From Amnimonas aquatica (GTDB lineage Bacteria > Pseudomonadota > Gammaproteobacteria > Pseudomonadales > Moraxellaceae), in NCBI RefSeq assembly GCF_002943415.1, contig NZ_PTQZ01000039.1, forward strand, positions 2,157-9,717: a stretch of DNA of 7,561 nt, in the 5' to 3' direction. The translations under genes and the position numbers were made by a program. Shown piece after piece: positions 6,944-7,561 of this stretch (the first letter of the stretch is position 1; every line of letters starts with the position of its first letter). Under the pieces are notes generated by a model. That model ran no database searches. It was not told the DNA's origin and saw nothing but the letters and a program-made list of their open reading frames with translations.

Positions 6944-6958
6944 CTCCGCCCGCAGGCC

Positions 6959-7561
6959 TCACTCCAGCCGGATCAGCCCCATGCGCCCCGCCTTCAGGCT
7001 CGCCTCGGCGCGCGAGTTGATGCCGAGCTTGCGGTAGATCTCCTTCACGTAGCCCCGCACCGTGTGCGCCGAAATGCGCAGGCTCTCGGCCGCCTCGCTG
7101 ACGCTGAGGCCGCGCGCGATCAGCACCAGCACATCGCGCTCGCGCCCGGTCAGGCAGTCGGCATCGCCGCAGTCCGGCGCAGGCAGCGAGAAATGGCTGA
7201 TGAGGCGGCGCGCCACCGACGGCGACAGCGCCGGCACGCCATCGCGCAGGGCCAGCAGCGCGGCCTCGAAGGCCTCCGCCGGCTGGTCCTTGAGCAGGTA
7301 GCCGCTGGCGCCCGCGCGCAGCGCCGAGAACAGGTGCTCGTCGTCGTCGTAGATGGTGGTGATGATGACCTGGGCGCTGCCGTGCCCGTGCAGGATCTCG
7401 CCGATCAGGCTGCTGCCACGGCCATCGGGCAGGCCGAGGTCGAGCAGCACCAGGTCCAGCGTCGGCAGGGCCTGCAGCAGCTGGCGCGCGCGCGCCAGCG
7501 AGGCGGCCTCGTGCACCACGACATCGCCGTAGGCGGTGCGCAGGCGCTGGATCATCCAGTC
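6959..7561 (-). CDS. NarL/LuxR-type response regulator (partial, N-terminus beyond the right edge)
   Basis: A DNA-binding response regulator of a two-component system; 200 residues are visible from the edge to the stop at 6961-6959. The reading frame is open to the edge, and the first receiver strand with its acidic pair is missing, so about 15-25 residues lie outside. Numbering from the edge, the receiver domain has phosphoacceptor D41 in LVLLDLGLPDG, a switch Ser/Thr in IITTIYDD (T68 or T69) and the conserved K91 in GYLLKD. A linker (about 108-136) leads to a GerE/LuxR helix-turn-helix at 137-197 (LTGRERDVLVLIARGLS, ISAHTVRGYVKEIYRKLG). All expected phosphorylation residues in view are present, so it should be a working receiver. 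It converges on proS with 99 bases between stops. Its sensor kinase and target genes cannot be told from this window. Confidence 0.92.
   Translation of the reverse strand, partial: DWMIQRLRTAYGDVVVHEAASLARARQLLQALPTLDLVLLDLGLPDGRGSSLIGEILHGHGSAQVIITTIYDDDEHLFSALRAGASGYLLKDQPAEAFEAALLALRDGVPALSPSVARRLISHFSLPAPDCGDADCLTGRERDVLVLIARGLSVSEAAESLRISAHTVRGYVKEIYRKLGINSRAEASLKAGRMGLIRLE

Overview
The window is GC-rich DNA (about two-thirds G+C by eye) with dense, strongly codon-biased genes. It looks like a chromosomal housekeeping region of a gammaproteobacterium. The fadB product resembles the E. coli FadB type closely. The proS product is the bacterial type with an editing insertion. Promoter-like boxes such as TACAAT and TACACT fit a GC-rich group such as Xanthomonadales or Nevskiales, but that placement is an inference. 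I see no tRNA, rRNA, CRISPR array, insertion sequence, phage gene or other sign of recent transfer.

Layout. Three genes run leftward on the minus strand. The first in reading order is a small hotdog-fold thioesterase (4445-4867). Next is a large Lon-like protease of the AAA_32 plus Lon_C type (1768-4269, probable TTG start). Last is fadB, the alpha subunit of the fatty-acid beta-oxidation complex, cut by the left edge (1-1621). On the plus strand, divergent from the thioesterase, lies proS (prolyl-tRNA synthetase, 5090-6859), with a recognisable sigma70-type promoter and ribosome binding site. Converging on proS from the right is a NarL/LuxR-type response regulator (6959-7561, minus), whose N-terminus is cut by the right edge. 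Two GC-rich hairpins fill the 99-base gap between the convergent stop codons.

How the genes work together. The thioesterase and FadB both plausibly act on acyl-CoA compounds, and the Lon-like protease sits between them in the same direction. The gaps (about 175 and 146 bases) are too wide to show translational coupling. The gap before fadB is the most structured non-coding DNA here. It holds three short inverted repeats; one, TGACCA-AA-TGGTCA, overlaps the stop codon of the protease gene and has the look of a repressor operator. ProS is a translation gene with no evident link to its neighbours. The response regulator probably belongs to a two-component pair encoded off the right edge.

No clearly new system is visible. 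The items most worth a second look are the palindrome cluster upstream of fadB, the non-canonical ATP-binding motifs of the Lon-like protease together with its intact Ser-Lys pair, and the leader hairpin before its TTG start.
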